NCBI RefSeq assembly: GCF_900103605.1
Contig: NZ_FNHY01000012.1
Span: 1 to 64,000, forward strand
Reading direction: 5' to 3'
From: Psychrobacillus sp. OK028
GTDB taxonomy: Bacteria > Bacillota > Bacilli > Bacillales_A > Planococcaceae
DNA length: 64,000 nucleotides
Shown: in pieces, positions 8,823 to 16,518 of the stretch
How positions within the stretch are numbered: the first letter of the stretch is position 1
Layout: every line of letters begins with the position of its first letter
The notes under the pieces: model-generated
Told to the model about the DNA's origin: nothing
What the model saw: the letters and a program-made list of their open reading frames with translations, nothing else
The model's database searches: none
Translations under genes and position numbers: made by a program

Positions 8823-9527
8823 ATGGTAGCACTTAATTCCGATCGATTTATCGTTTCCTACAACCGAATAGACCAATTGATGAAGGATCTTATTGGTACG
8901 AATGAACATATGGCATTTTTTCGATTAATTGATTTTGCTAAAAAGAAAAATGCAGTTATTAGAAGATATGAGGCAGATTTGAGAGAGTATGGGGATTTAA
9001 GAAATGCTATAGTACACCATCGTACATCTATAGAATTTGCCATTGCTGAACCTCATGATGATGTTGTGGCGAAAATGGAGGAAATTGAAGGTGCTTTAGC
9101 TAAACCGATTACCGTCGCTCAAATGTTCCGAACAAATGTGACAATCTTTCAAGAAACGGACTCACTAAGTTATGCCTTAAAGGTGATTAAAGATAAAAAG
9201 TACAATCAATTCCCCGTGTATAAGGGGAAATCCTTTAAAGGACTAATTAGTCCAGTAGGTATTACTATGTGGATGGCGAGCAAAGTGGATTCCGAATCCT
9301 TTTCTAGAAAAAAAGCGGTGCTATCAGAAATATTAGCACATGAAAGCAATAGAAATAATCATAAGTTTATACATGCAGAGACCTCTGTTTTTGAAGCTGT
9401 AGAAATATTTAAGACATCTGTAATACATGGAAGACGATTAGAAGCACTTCTAATTACGGAGGATGGAAAAGCAAGTGATAAGCTAATTGGGATTGTAACA
9501 CCCGTGAGCTTGTTGAAGGTAGAATAA
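8823..9527 (+). CDS. HEPN-like plus CBS-pair protein
   Basis: A 234-residue soluble protein. The N-terminal ~85 residues are helical and contain GDLRNAIVHHR, in which R-N-A-I-V-H fits the R-x4-H signature of HEPN folds. The C-terminal part (about 95-230) holds two CBS motifs, with FPVYKGKSFKGLISP and LLITEDGKASDKLIGIVTP as their strand ends. CBS pairs bind adenine nucleotides and regulate attached domains. An adenylate-gated RNase or binding protein is a possible reading, but the HEPN assignment rests on the motif alone. The RBS is GAGGTGA. It follows the YxlG-like gene by 16 bases and may be co-transcribed. Confidence 0.8.
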   Translation: MVALNSDRFIVSYNRIDQLMKDLIGTNEHMAFFRLIDFAKKKNAVIRRYEADLREYGDLRNAIVHHRTSIEFAIAEPHDDVVAKMEEIEGALAKPITVAQMFRTNVTIFQETDSLSYALKVIKDKKYNQFPVYKGKSFKGLISPVGITMWMASKVDSESFSRKKAVLSEILAHESNRNNHKFIHAETSVFEAVEIFKTSVIHGRRLEALLITEDGKASDKLIGIVTPVSLLKVE

Positions 9528-9616
9528 TTTTTATGTTATAGTCTTTTCTTAAAAAACTGTCATAATATTAAGGTAGGCATTAAATGTCTAAGAAAAGTCG
9601 AAAAGAGGGGGATATA

Positions 9617-9889
9617 ATGGAATCGTTAGAAAAGGTTCAAGAACAGAGATATGATACTCATGAAAAGAGTGCGAAAGATATGACAGTTGGGGAATGGCTA
9701 ATTACAATGCTTATTTTAGTCATTCCAATCGTCAATATTGTTATGCTATTCATCTGGGGATTTGGAAGTCCCGATCCAAGACGTAATTATGCTCGTGCTT
9801 CTCTTATTTGGATGGCAATCTGTATCGTACTAATGATTATTTTTTATGGAGCAATATTTGCATTTATTTTTTCTATGAATACTTATTAA
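9617..9889 (+). CDS. Small two-helix membrane protein
   Basis: A 90-residue protein of no known family. A charged N-terminal 30 residues is followed by two hydrophobic helices (about 33-53 and 66-88) separated by FGSPDPRRNYARAS, a loop often seen in small Bacillales membrane proteins. The frame is open from 9584, but ATG at 9617 has GAGGGGGA 6 bases upstream and is preferred. It is followed by a strong terminator, so it is probably transcribed alone or with the CBS gene. Confidence 0.75.
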   Translation: MESLEKVQEQRYDTHEKSAKDMTVGEWLITMLILVIPIVNIVMLFIWGFGSPDPRRNYARASLIWMAICIVLMIIFYGAIFAFIFSMNTY

Positions 9890-9921
9890 TTATTTCCTGG
9901 GAAATAACATAATTCGACATG

Positions 9922-9957
9922 AAAGAGTGTTCCTTTGTAAAAGAGGAATACTCTTTT
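9922..9957 (+). terminator. Intrinsic terminator
   Basis: AAAGAGTGTTCCT pairs with AGGAATACTCTTT around a short loop and runs into a T-stretch. It lies 32 bases after the small membrane-protein gene. Confidence 0.85.
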
Positions 9958-9970
9958 TGATGTTATAATT

Positions 9971-10089
9971 AGAAAAGCGCAAGGTGCCCGTTAGCCTCGA
10001 TAAGCGCTGGAAGACAAACGATAAAGGCGCACTTTGCCTTAACCGTTTGTCTGAAATGACTCGAGAGGCTGGCACCTGGAGTCTGGACA
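9971..10089. repeat. Structured intergenic repeat, family AGAAAAGCGCAAG, copy A
   Basis: A 119-bp block running from AGAAAAGCGCAAGGTGCC to GGCACCTGGAGTCTGGACA, so the ends are complementary (GGTGCC/GGCACC). An inner hairpin has AGACAAACG and CGTTTGTCT as arms around AAGGCGCACTTTGCCTT. Copy B follows four bases later with the same ends and core. I believe elements of this kind are common in Bacillaceae intergenic DNA. No gene is visible from 9890 to 10307. Confidence 0.8.
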
Positions 10090-10093
10090 TTAA

Positions 10094-10270
10094 AGAAAAG
10101 CGCAAGCGCCTTCTTAGGAAGTCAGTCTAAGTTCGCGACATCGTGTCGCAACGACTGACTGACCCACATCCTGTGCGCCTCCGACCAGCTGGAAGTATTT
10201 AACGTAAAGGCGCACTTTGCCTTAGGTGAAATACTGAAGCACTCGAGGGGCTAGGCGCTGGAGCTGGACA
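10094..10270. repeat. Structured intergenic repeat, family AGAAAAGCGCAAG, copy B
   Basis: A 177-bp block with the same 5' end (AGAAAAGCGCAAGCGCC) and 3' end (GGCGCTGGAGCTGGACA) as copy A. The inner segment AAAGGCGCACTTTGCCTTA is identical to copy A, flanked here by GAAGTATTT and AAATACTG. It also carries an extra palindromic arm, GTCAGTC around GCGACATCGTGTCGC. Compensating changes in the outer stem (GGTGCC/GGCACC versus GCGCC/GGCGC) argue that the folded form matters. Confidence 0.8.
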
Positions 10271-10307
10271 AAGAAGCAAAAGCAAACCAAAACTGGAGGT
10301 AGCATAG

Positions 10308-10943
10308 ATGAAAATAGCACTTTTTGGAGCAACCGGACGTGTGGGACATGCTATTCTCACGTTATTACTAGAAAAAGATATACAAGTTACTGCATTGGTA
10401 AGAAACCCTGAAAAATTGCAACCTCAGGCTGGTTTATCCGTCCTACAAGGAGATGCAAGAAATTCCAAGGATATACTAGCAACTTTAGCGGGTGTAGATG
10501 CAGTAATAAGTGCACTTGGTACAGATAAAACAACCGTATTAACAGAGTCAATCAAACATATAATTTCTAATATGCAAAAGCAACAGGTAAAGCGAATTAT
10601 TACGATTGGTACTGCGGGTATATTGGATAGTAGAGCAGAGCCGGGAATTCTTCGATATCAATCATCCGAGTCTAAGCGAAAATCTACAAAGGCAGCGAAG
10701 GAGCATCATAAAGTGTATGACTTGTTAAGTGATACAACACTTGAGTGGACCATTGTTTGCCCGACTTATTTACCAACAGGAGCTTCGACTGCTGAATTTA
10801 CTGTTTTGCGCAATAAGTTACCAGAAGGTGCGGAGCAAACGACAACAGGGGATACTGCTATGTTCACTGTAAATGAATTATTGAAAACGGAGTATATTGG
10901 TTACCGGGTAGGAATTATGAGTCCATCATTAGGGGAAAATTAA
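10308..10943 (+). CDS. NmrA-like NAD(P)-binding protein
   Basis: A 211-residue Rossmann-fold protein of the atypical short-chain dehydrogenase group. GATGRVGHAILTLLL near the N-terminus is the dinucleotide-binding glycine motif, and AVISALGTDKT and ITIGTAGILD follow at the next strand ends. The classical YxxxK pair is not evident, as expected for NmrA/HSCARG-type or flavin-reductase-like members that act as NAD(P)H sensors or reductases. The RBS is GGAGG. The next gene starts directly at its stop codon (TAAATG), so they form an operon. Confidence 0.85.
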   Translation: MKIALFGATGRVGHAILTLLLEKDIQVTALVRNPEKLQPQAGLSVLQGDARNSKDILATLAGVDAVISALGTDKTTVLTESIKHIISNMQKQQVKRIITIGTAGILDSRAEPGILRYQSSESKRKSTKAAKEHHKVYDLLSDTTLEWTIVCPTYLPTGASTAEFTVLRNKLPEGAEQTTTGDTAMFTVNELLKTEYIGYRVGIMSPSLGEN

Positions 10944-11741
10944 ATGAAGAAATTTTTAATATTTATCGTAGCAATAATTCTTTTGATGTTCATAAGTAAT
11001 AGTTGGATTCAAACTACTAAAATTACTGTAAAGTCCGATAGAATTCCTACTAGCTTCAATGGGTTAAAAATCCTGCAAATTTCGGACTTACATGATGCAA
11101 CCTTCGGAGACAAGCAAGAAAAATTAGTAAAAAAAATACAAAAATCTAACCCTGATCTTATTTTTATCACGGGTGATTTGATTGATAGTAACCGTTATAA
11201 TTTAGACCAAAGCTTAGAATTAGTAAGAAATATTGTGGATATAGCCTCAACTTACTATGTAACGGGAAACCATGAAATTGCTACGAATGACATCGATAAC
11301 ATAAAGACCTCTTTAATAGATTTAGGGGTAAAGGTACTTTCTAATGAAGAACAAATAATAGAGCATAATGGTGATAAGATTCGAATTATTGGTATTGAGG
11401 ATCCTCTAAATGGAATTTCGGTAAATGAGGCATTGCGTCAATTTGAGGAAAACGATCTTTTTACTCTAGTACTTTCCCATCGACCTGAGACTTTTCAAGA
11501 CTACATAGATTATAATATGGATGTTGTTTTTTCAGGACATGCACATGGAGGTCAGTTTCGAATTCCTGGGATCGGTGGTCTTGTAGCACCTGGGCAGGGT
11601 CTATTTCCTCGCTATACAGCTGGAATGTACACAGAAAACACTACGCACATGATTGTGAGTAGGGGGTTAGGAAATAGCGTTATTCCTGTAAGGGTATTAA
11701 ATTCACCAGAAATTGTCCTTGTAACGTTAAAAACTTTATAA
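10944..11741 (+). CDS. Membrane-anchored metallophosphoesterase (YkuE-like)
   Basis: A 265-residue protein with an N-terminal membrane anchor (about 2-20) and an extracytoplasmic calcineurin-like phosphoesterase domain. The metal-binding blocks are visible in order: QISDLHDA, ITGDLID, VTGNHEI, LSHRPE and FSGHAHGGQFRIP. The length and order match the YkuE/YaeI family, whose members act on the cell surface. The gene begins at the first base after the stop of the NmrA-like gene and has no good RBS of its own, which suggests coupled translation. Confidence 0.92.
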   Translation: MKKFLIFIVAIILLMFISNSWIQTTKITVKSDRIPTSFNGLKILQISDLHDATFGDKQEKLVKKIQKSNPDLIFITGDLIDSNRYNLDQSLELVRNIVDIASTYYVTGNHEIATNDIDNIKTSLIDLGVKVLSNEEQIIEHNGDKIRIIGIEDPLNGISVNEALRQFEENDLFTLVLSHRPETFQDYIDYNMDVVFSGHAHGGQFRIPGIGGLVAPGQGLFPRYTAGMYTENTTHMIVSRGLGNSVIPVRVLNSPEIVLVTLKTL

Positions 11742-11744
11742 CGA

Positions 11745-11787
11745 AAGGACCACTGACTAAAAAATATAGTCAGCGGTCCTATTTTTA
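11745..11787 (+). terminator. Intrinsic terminator
   Basis: AGGACCACTGACTA and TAGTCAGCGGTCCT form a 14-bp stem with one mismatch, followed by ATTTTTA. It ends the NmrA-like/phosphoesterase unit. Confidence 0.9.
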
Positions 11788-11841
11788 AAAAAGTATCTAT
11801 TTTTTTATCAGCATTTATTGTTCTTAGTTAATACGTGCATA

Positions 11842-12030
11842 TTAACGTTCGTCTTTTCGGTCGTAGCGATCTTTTGCCTTGCCGACTTCTTCTTGAACTT
11901 CACCCTTTAATTTATCGAACTTGCCTTCTGCTTGTAATTTGTGATCGTCGGTAGCATTACCAAATTGATCCTTTGCTTCGCCTTTAGTTTTGTTAACGGC
12001 ACCTTTAACTTTGTCAGATAATCCACTCAT
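11842..12030 (-). CDS. csbD: CsbD-family general stress protein
   Basis: A 62-residue hydrophilic protein with the CsbD repeat pattern: DKVKGAVNKTKGEAKDQFGN, then KLQAEGKFDKLKGEVQEEVG. Its biochemical role is not known. B. subtilis CsbD is made under sigma-B control during stress, and a near-perfect sigma-B promoter lies 37-61 bases upstream here. The RBS is GGAGGAGG and the start is ATG. Confidence 0.93.
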   Translation of the reverse strand: MSGLSDKVKGAVNKTKGEAKDQFGNATDDHKLQAEGKFDKLKGEVQEEVGKAKDRYDRKDER

Positions 12031-12066
12031 GTGTATTCCTCCTCCAATTTTAAATCTATTATTTAT

Positions 12067-12091
12067 TTACCCTAAAGGAGGAAGTTTAAAC
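12067..12091 (-). promoter_or_regulatory. Sigma-B promoter of csbD
   Basis: On the minus strand GTTTAA (12086-12091) and GGGTAA (12067-12072) are 13 bp apart, matching the sigma-B consensus (GTTTaa-N12-15-GGGtAa) at all positions. It begins immediately after the last base of the upstream anti-sigma-like gene and points to csbD. Confidence 0.85.
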
Positions 12092-12832
12092 TTATTCTAT
12101 TATTTCAAATTCCTGCAGCATAGCATAGAATCTGGCACCATGACCTTCTGCAGCTTCTAAAAAGTATTTCTCCGTAATAACAAAGCTTCCTCCATTTAGG
12201 TTGTCAACAACATATACATTCGTTACAGGGCTATCCCATTCCGAACCACTAATACCATGTAATTTATAACCGTTTACTGGTTCCGTAACAGTTTCGGTTG
12301 TTATCTTTGTATATTCAGCAGCAAGCTCTGTTTCTAAAGTAGAAACCATTTCCTCAGGAGTAATGTCCTTAAACTGTTTAATTTCCATTGATACTTTAGG
12401 ATATCTTTCCTCCAATGGCTCTTTTGTTGTGATAATATCCGAGTCTTTTCCGTTCACCAGCTTATATCTCTCTTCATCGATATAGATAATGTACTCAGAA
12501 TCTTTTCCTTCCTGTAGATTTACGTTAGTTTCCTCCTCATTTCCTTCGATACTTTGAATAATCTCTTTTTCCGGAACGAATAAATCCTTTATTTGTTTGA
12601 TAAAAGCACTTCCTGTTTCCGTTTGTGAACTAAATAGAATCATCAATCCGGCAGCTGCAGCAATAACAATTGGAATTACCTTCGATTTCTTTTTCACTCT
12701 TTTCTTCCTTCTGCCTTTTGTTTGAAATAGCTCTTGATCTATATGGTTCCAAATATCATCTTTTAATGTAGAAGGAGTATCCTCCGTAGAATCTAAAATT
12801 TCTTTTCTCACTCGATCATCTAAATGGTTCAT
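12092..12832 (-). CDS. Membrane anti-sigma factor-like protein
   Basis: A 246-residue protein with a cytoplasmic N-terminus (about 1-48, ending in a basic KRVKKKSK stretch), one membrane helix (about 50-66) and a large extracytoplasmic domain that may resemble DUF4367. The ATG overlaps the last base of the ECF sigma gene stop, so the two are coupled. That arrangement and topology point to an anti-sigma factor that holds the sigma factor at the membrane. No zinc-finger HxxxCxxC motif is present, so assignment rests on context. Confidence 0.75.
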   Translation of the reverse strand: MNHLDDRVRKEILDSTEDTPSTLKDDIWNHIDQELFQTKGRRKKRVKKKSKVIPIVIAAAAGLMILFSSQTETGSAFIKQIKDLFVPEKEIIQSIEGNEEETNVNLQEGKDSEYIIYIDEERYKLVNGKDSDIITTKEPLEERYPKVSMEIKQFKDITPEEMVSTLETELAAEYTKITTETVTEPVNGYKLHGISGSEWDSPVTNVYVVDNLNGGSFVITEKYFLEAAEGHGARFYAMLQEFEIIE

Positions 12833-13362
12833 TATTGGCTTCCCTCCATTTCCAACAATTCTAATTGAGTCTTTAATAAGTTCCGTCCATTAAAAAGTCT
12901 GGATTTCACGGTATTCTGATTCAATTCTAAAATAGTGGCAATTTCTTTCTCAGAAAAACCTTTTATATATTTGAGTAATATAGGAATACGATATAAGTCA
13001 GCCATATTTTGAATCATGCTATACAAGTCAGACAGATTTTCTTTCGAATGCTCCGTTAGTTGTGCGTTATTTTCAATTGTAGAAGTATCGACCGGAGTAT
13101 TTTTCTTTTCTTTAGTTATGATTCGATAACACTCATTTACTAAAATACGATAAAACCATGCATCAAACGATAAAGCAGAATTGTAGGTAGATATATTGCG
13201 GTAAACTCGTATAAAAGCTTCTTGCACAGCATCCTTTGCATCTTCATCGTTTCTCGTAATTGCTTTTGCTGTTCGAATTGCATAATTTTCATAGGTATCA
13301 AAAAACTGTTTAAAAGCATCACGACTGCCATTTCTAATCCCTGCTAAGATGTCATCATTCAT
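12832..13362 (-). CDS. ECF-type RNA polymerase sigma factor
   Basis: A 176-residue sigma-70 family protein. Region 2 (about 20-90) has DAKDAVQEAFIRVYRNI, and region 4 (about 120-170) has LLKYIKGFSEKEIATILEL followed by the recognition-helix sequence NQNTVKSRLFNGRNLL. The frame is open upstream to 13428, but ATG at 13362 begins the normal ECF N-terminus and has AAAGGAG 12-16 bases before it. A possible autoregulatory ECF promoter (AAACTTTTT ... GTATA) lies at about 13386-13418. It is coupled to the anti-sigma-like gene. The target genes and signal are unknown. Confidence 0.88.
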   Translation of the reverse strand: MNDDILAGIRNGSRDAFKQFFDTYENYAIRTAKAITRNDEDAKDAVQEAFIRVYRNISTYNSALSFDAWFYRILVNECYRIITKEKKNTPVDTSTIENNAQLTEHSKENLSDLYSMIQNMADLYRIPILLKYIKGFSEKEIATILELNQNTVKSRLFNGRNLLKTQLELLEMEGSQ

Positions 13363-13425
13363 ATACGCTTTTTCACTCCTTTCACTATATATACCCTGCG
13401 AGCAGTGAAAAAGTTTAGTCAAAAA

Positions 13426-13459
13426 CAAAAAAAGCTCAAAGCAATTAGCTCTAAGCTTT
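13426..13459 (-). terminator. Terminator of the desK-desR unit
   Basis: On the minus strand AAAGCTTAGAGC pairs with GCTTTGAGCTTT across a TAATT loop and is followed by a T-run. It separates desR from the downstream ECF sigma gene. Confidence 0.75.
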
Positions 13460-13467
13460 TACAATTA

Positions 13468-14067
13468 CTATTTAAACCATCCTTTTTCTTTAAACCTAGA
13501 AATGGCCTCAATTCGATTTCCGACGTCTAGTTTATCTAAAATGACGGAAATATAGTTGCGGACAGTACCTGTTGTGATAAACAGCTCACTAGCAATCTCT
13601 TTTGTATTTTTACCATTTGCGATTAACTCTAGAACCTGACTTTCACGTTCTGTAAGTGGATTTTCCTCTTCGAAAGCCATGTCAACCAGTTCGGGGGCGT
13701 ATATACGTCGACCATCCATGATGACACGAATTGAATTAGCTAGCTCCTCACTTGGGCTATCCTTTAATAAGTATCCATTAACGCCAGCTTTACGGGCACG
13801 CTCGAAATATCCTGACCTAGCAAAGGTGGTTAAAATGATTACCTTACAATTACTTTCTTTGAGTTCTTCCGCGGCATCCAGTCCAGTTTTGATAGGCATC
13901 TCAATATCCATAATACAAACGTCTGGTTGCAATTGTTCAATTAGTTTCAATACTTCTTCTCCATTATTGGCTTTCCCGACAACTTCCATATCCTCTTCCA
14001 AATCGAGTAGTGAGCCTAGAGCACCTAGCACCATTCGTTGATCTTCTGCAATGACAATTCGTATCAT
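13468..14067 (-). CDS. desR: Cold-responsive response regulator DesR
   Basis: A 199-residue NarL/FixJ-type regulator, the exact length of B. subtilis DesR. The receiver domain has E8, D9 and the predicted phospho-acceptor D54 in CIMDIEMP, the same position as in DesR. The C-terminal LuxR-type HTH has LTERESQVLELIANGKNTKE and LFITTGTVRNYISVILDKL. Phosphorylated DesR activates the fatty-acid desaturase gene after a cold shift. The gene order des-desK-desR matches B. subtilis. It begins 2 bases after desK. Confidence 0.92.
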   Translation of the reverse strand: MIRIVIAEDQRMVLGALGSLLDLEEDMEVVGKANNGEEVLKLIEQLQPDVCIMDIEMPIKTGLDAAEELKESNCKVIILTTFARSGYFERARKAGVNGYLLKDSPSEELANSIRVIMDGRRIYAPELVDMAFEEENPLTERESQVLELIANGKNTKEIASELFITTGTVRNYISVILDKLDVGNRIEAISRFKEKGWFK

Positions 14068-14069
14068 GT

Positions 14070-15209
14070 CTATTCCTCCTGACTTGGTTGTTGTATAACA
14101 TTAGGGATTCGTATATTCAATGTTGTTCCGTTTTCCGAATGAATATCTAATGTGCCATTTACAAATTCTAATCTTTCTTTTATGCCGCGTAGACCATGTC
14201 CTTTAGACCAATTTACTTTCTCTCCCAACCCTTTGCCATTGTCATACACTTTTAGTAAAGTTTCTTTTGCCGATTGTTTAATAGAAATGGAGCAGGTAGA
14301 AGCGCCACTATGCTTCACTACATTGTTTATCGCTTCTTTTAAACACATACTGAGTACATTTTCTACAAGCAATGGCGTGTTTACTAATTTTGGTGTGCCA
14401 CTAACGTTACACTTTATCTGTGCAGCTTTTAGGATTTGATTGATTCGGAATAGTTCATCCTCTAGTTTTGTTCCACGCATATTTGTTACGAGTTCTCGAA
14501 CCTCTTTTAATACTGAACGTGCTGTCTGGTTAATATCCAATATTTCCGTTTTAGCAGCCTGTGGATTTTTTTCGATCAATCGGCTGGCTAAATCACTTTT
14601 AAGTCCTATTAGTGAGAGCTTTTGTCCAAGTGTGTCATGCAAATCTCTTGCAATCCGTTCTCTTTCCTCAATTATAATATACTGAGAAATTTTCATTTGT
14701 GCTTCTTCTAATTGATCTTCTAACGCCTCACGTTGATTTCGGGTATATGTATTAAAGGGCAATAATATAACCCCTATCAAACAAATGATAAGAAATGGTA
14801 GGTGGGAGAGGAATAATTCGGTTTGGATGAAAAATCCTATAGCAACGGCTGCAATAGTAACTACTAAATGAATACTATAAATTACAAAGAAGCCCACTCG
14901 TCTTTTTATATTCCCAATTAAAAAGGATAAGAAGATGGAAAAATATATGTAACCGTATAAATAAGTCATCCAAACACTAATCGAAATTTCTAAAGCAACG
15001 GAGAAATATAATAACCAACCTTTAGCTGAAAAAGAAAGTCGGTAAGCGATAAAAAAAAGTAATGTTAGTGCTAATCCTATAACAATCTCTATAGGACCCG
15101 TGGATCTAAATATAAAAAAGAATGGAAATATGCAAAAAACAATCCAAGCATAAATACTTAGCCAAGGATATTTGGGGAATATTTGATACCATTTGGACAT
15201 TTTCTTCAC
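14070..15209 (-). CDS. desK: Cold-sensing histidine kinase DesK
   Basis: A 379-residue HisKA_3-type kinase. Five hydrophobic helices fill about 15-155, forming the thickness-sensing membrane part. A short coiled linker (EDQLEEAQMKISQYIIIEE) leads to H191 in RERIARDLHDTLGQ, close to H188 of B. subtilis DesK. The ATPase domain has NNVVKHS, DNGKGLG and GHGLRGIKERL. The kinase senses membrane rigidity at low temperature and phosphorylates DesR. Its ATG has AAGAGGTGAAG upstream. A terminator separates it from des. Confidence 0.92.
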   Translation of the reverse strand: MKKMSKWYQIFPKYPWLSIYAWIVFCIFPFFFIFRSTGPIEIVIGLALTLLFFIAYRLSFSAKGWLLYFSVALEISISVWMTYLYGYIYFSIFLSFLIGNIKRRVGFFVIYSIHLVVTIAAVAIGFFIQTELFLSHLPFLIICLIGVILLPFNTYTRNQREALEDQLEEAQMKISQYIIIEERERIARDLHDTLGQKLSLIGLKSDLASRLIEKNPQAAKTEILDINQTARSVLKEVRELVTNMRGTKLEDELFRINQILKAAQIKCNVSGTPKLVNTPLLVENVLSMCLKEAINNVVKHSGASTCSISIKQSAKETLLKVYDNGKGLGEKVNWSKGHGLRGIKERLEFVNGTLDIHSENGTTLNIRIPNVIQQPSQEE

Positions 15210-15246
15210 CTCTTTTAAAGTGATACACTTTCACTCATTATAATGC

Positions 15247-15283
15247 AAAAACCATTCCTAAGTAATTACGGGAATGGTTTTTA
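15247..15283. terminator. Hairpin terminator between des and desK
   Basis: AAAACCATTCC and GGAATGGTTTTT form an 11-bp stem with a T-run on both strands. On the minus strand it follows the desaturase stop by 9 bases, so desKR expression beyond it needs readthrough or its own promoter. Confidence 0.85.
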
Positions 15284-15291
15284 CACAAATT

Positions 15292-16344
15292 TTACTTACT
15301 TTCAAAGGATGAATTTTTTGAATTTACATTTACAGTTTGCTTAGAGTTCTTTAATAAGTGTTTAATTTCTTTGAAGTTCACAAAGCTTTTGTTATCTTCA
15401 TCGAATAATCGGAAATGGATAGACTCTAAGCTCTTACGTAAATTAATCGTCGTAGCCTTGTGTAAAGGTGGTGTTGAATCATGAGCTTTTTCTAAGTTAT
15501 AGTTAGGAACCCTTGGACTTAAATGATGCACATGATGAAATCCGATATTTCCAGTTACCCATTGTAAAACTCGAGGTAACTTGTAATAAGAGCTTCCTTC
15601 TATAGCAGCTTTTACATAATCCCATTCAGATTCATCTTCAAAATAGGAATCCTCAAATTGATGTTGAACGTAAAATAACCAAATTCCTAAAGCACCTGCA
15701 ACGAACAGAATAGTACCTTGAATGATCGCAAATGCTTGCCATCCGATTAACCAAATCATCAATGCATAAATAACAATTACAGAAATATTGATTAAATACG
15801 TATTGTTACGTTCTTTTGCAGGGGCACCCTTACGGTTAATCCGATTGCTTACTAAGAACAGTAACGCAGGTCCTAAACCGAACATAACGATTGGATTTCT
15901 ATAGAGACGATAAGAAAGTCTTTTCATAGGTGATGCTTCAATATATTCTTCGACTGTCATCATCCAAATGTCGCCGACTCCACGTTTGTCTAAATTTCCA
16001 CTAGTAGCATGGTGAATATTATGCTCGCGTTTCCATTTTTCATAAGCGAAGAGCGTAATGATTCCAGTAATAGTACCTGTAATGTTATTAGCTTTTTTAT
16101 TTTTAAAGAAAGATCCATGTGTACAATCATGAAAGATAATGAAAATACGAATGACAAATCCAGCTGCGATAACAGACAAAGCAACAGTTAGCCAAACAGA
16201 TACATCTAAACTTTTATATGCTAAAAACCATAAAATAAAAAATGGTGGGATAGTGTTGATTAGTTGAACAATACTTTTTTTAAGTTCGGAGTTTTCAAAG
16301 GGTTTTACATTTTTACGTAATGCGAGTGTTTTTTCTCTGCTCAT
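15292..16344 (-). CDS. des: Acyl-lipid desaturase Des
   Basis: A 350-residue integral membrane di-iron desaturase that introduces cis double bonds into phospholipid acyl chains and keeps membranes fluid in the cold. The three histidine boxes are present: HDCTHGSF, HNIHHATSG and HHVHHLSP, with hydrophobic helices between them. The open frame extends to 16392, but ATG at 16344 has CTGGAGG upstream and gives the usual N-terminus and length (B. subtilis Des, 352). The upstream region carries three evenly spaced GTCAT/ATGAC half-sites, a likely DesR operator. The desK and desR genes lie downstream. Confidence 0.94.
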   Translation of the reverse strand: MSREKTLALRKNVKPFENSELKKSIVQLINTIPPFFILWFLAYKSLDVSVWLTVALSVIAAGFVIRIFIIFHDCTHGSFFKNKKANNITGTITGIITLFAYEKWKREHNIHHATSGNLDKRGVGDIWMMTVEEYIEASPMKRLSYRLYRNPIVMFGLGPALLFLVSNRINRKGAPAKERNNTYLINISVIVIYALMIWLIGWQAFAIIQGTILFVAGALGIWLFYVQHQFEDSYFEDESEWDYVKAAIEGSSYYKLPRVLQWVTGNIGFHHVHHLSPRVPNYNLEKAHDSTPPLHKATTINLRKSLESIHFRLFDEDNKSFVNFKEIKHLLKNSKQTVNVNSKNSSFESK

Positions 16345-16413
16345 AATATTCCTCCAGTTGTGAATTATTATCTTAATAATAATAAAAATCACAAATTAGG
16401 AGTAGGCATAAAC

Positions 16414-16448
16414 GTCAAGTCATAAGTATGACAAGTGTCATATAGGAC
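16414..16448 (-). promoter_or_regulatory. Candidate DesR operator upstream of des
   Basis: Two overlapping 14-bp palindromes share an arm: GTCATA-AG-TATGAC (16419-16432) and ATGACA-AG-TGTCAT (16428-16441). Looser GTC/GAC half-sites flank them at 16414 and 16448. The cluster lies 70-104 bases upstream of the des ATG, where DesR sites sit in B. subtilis (upstream of the -35 region). Assignment is by position and symmetry. Confidence 0.6.
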
Positions 16449-16474
16449 ATATAGAGCATTATTATTTATACAAG

Positions 16475-16506
16475 AAAACAGCATCTCATTAAAGAGATGC
16501 TGTTTT
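16475..16506. terminator. Bidirectional terminator
   Basis: AAAACAGCATCTC and GAGATGCTGTTTT form a perfect 13-bp stem with an ATTAAA loop. It lies 12 bases after the proline symporter stop on the minus strand and upstream of the des regulatory region. Confidence 0.9.
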
Positions 16507-16518
16507 ACGTTTTTTATA

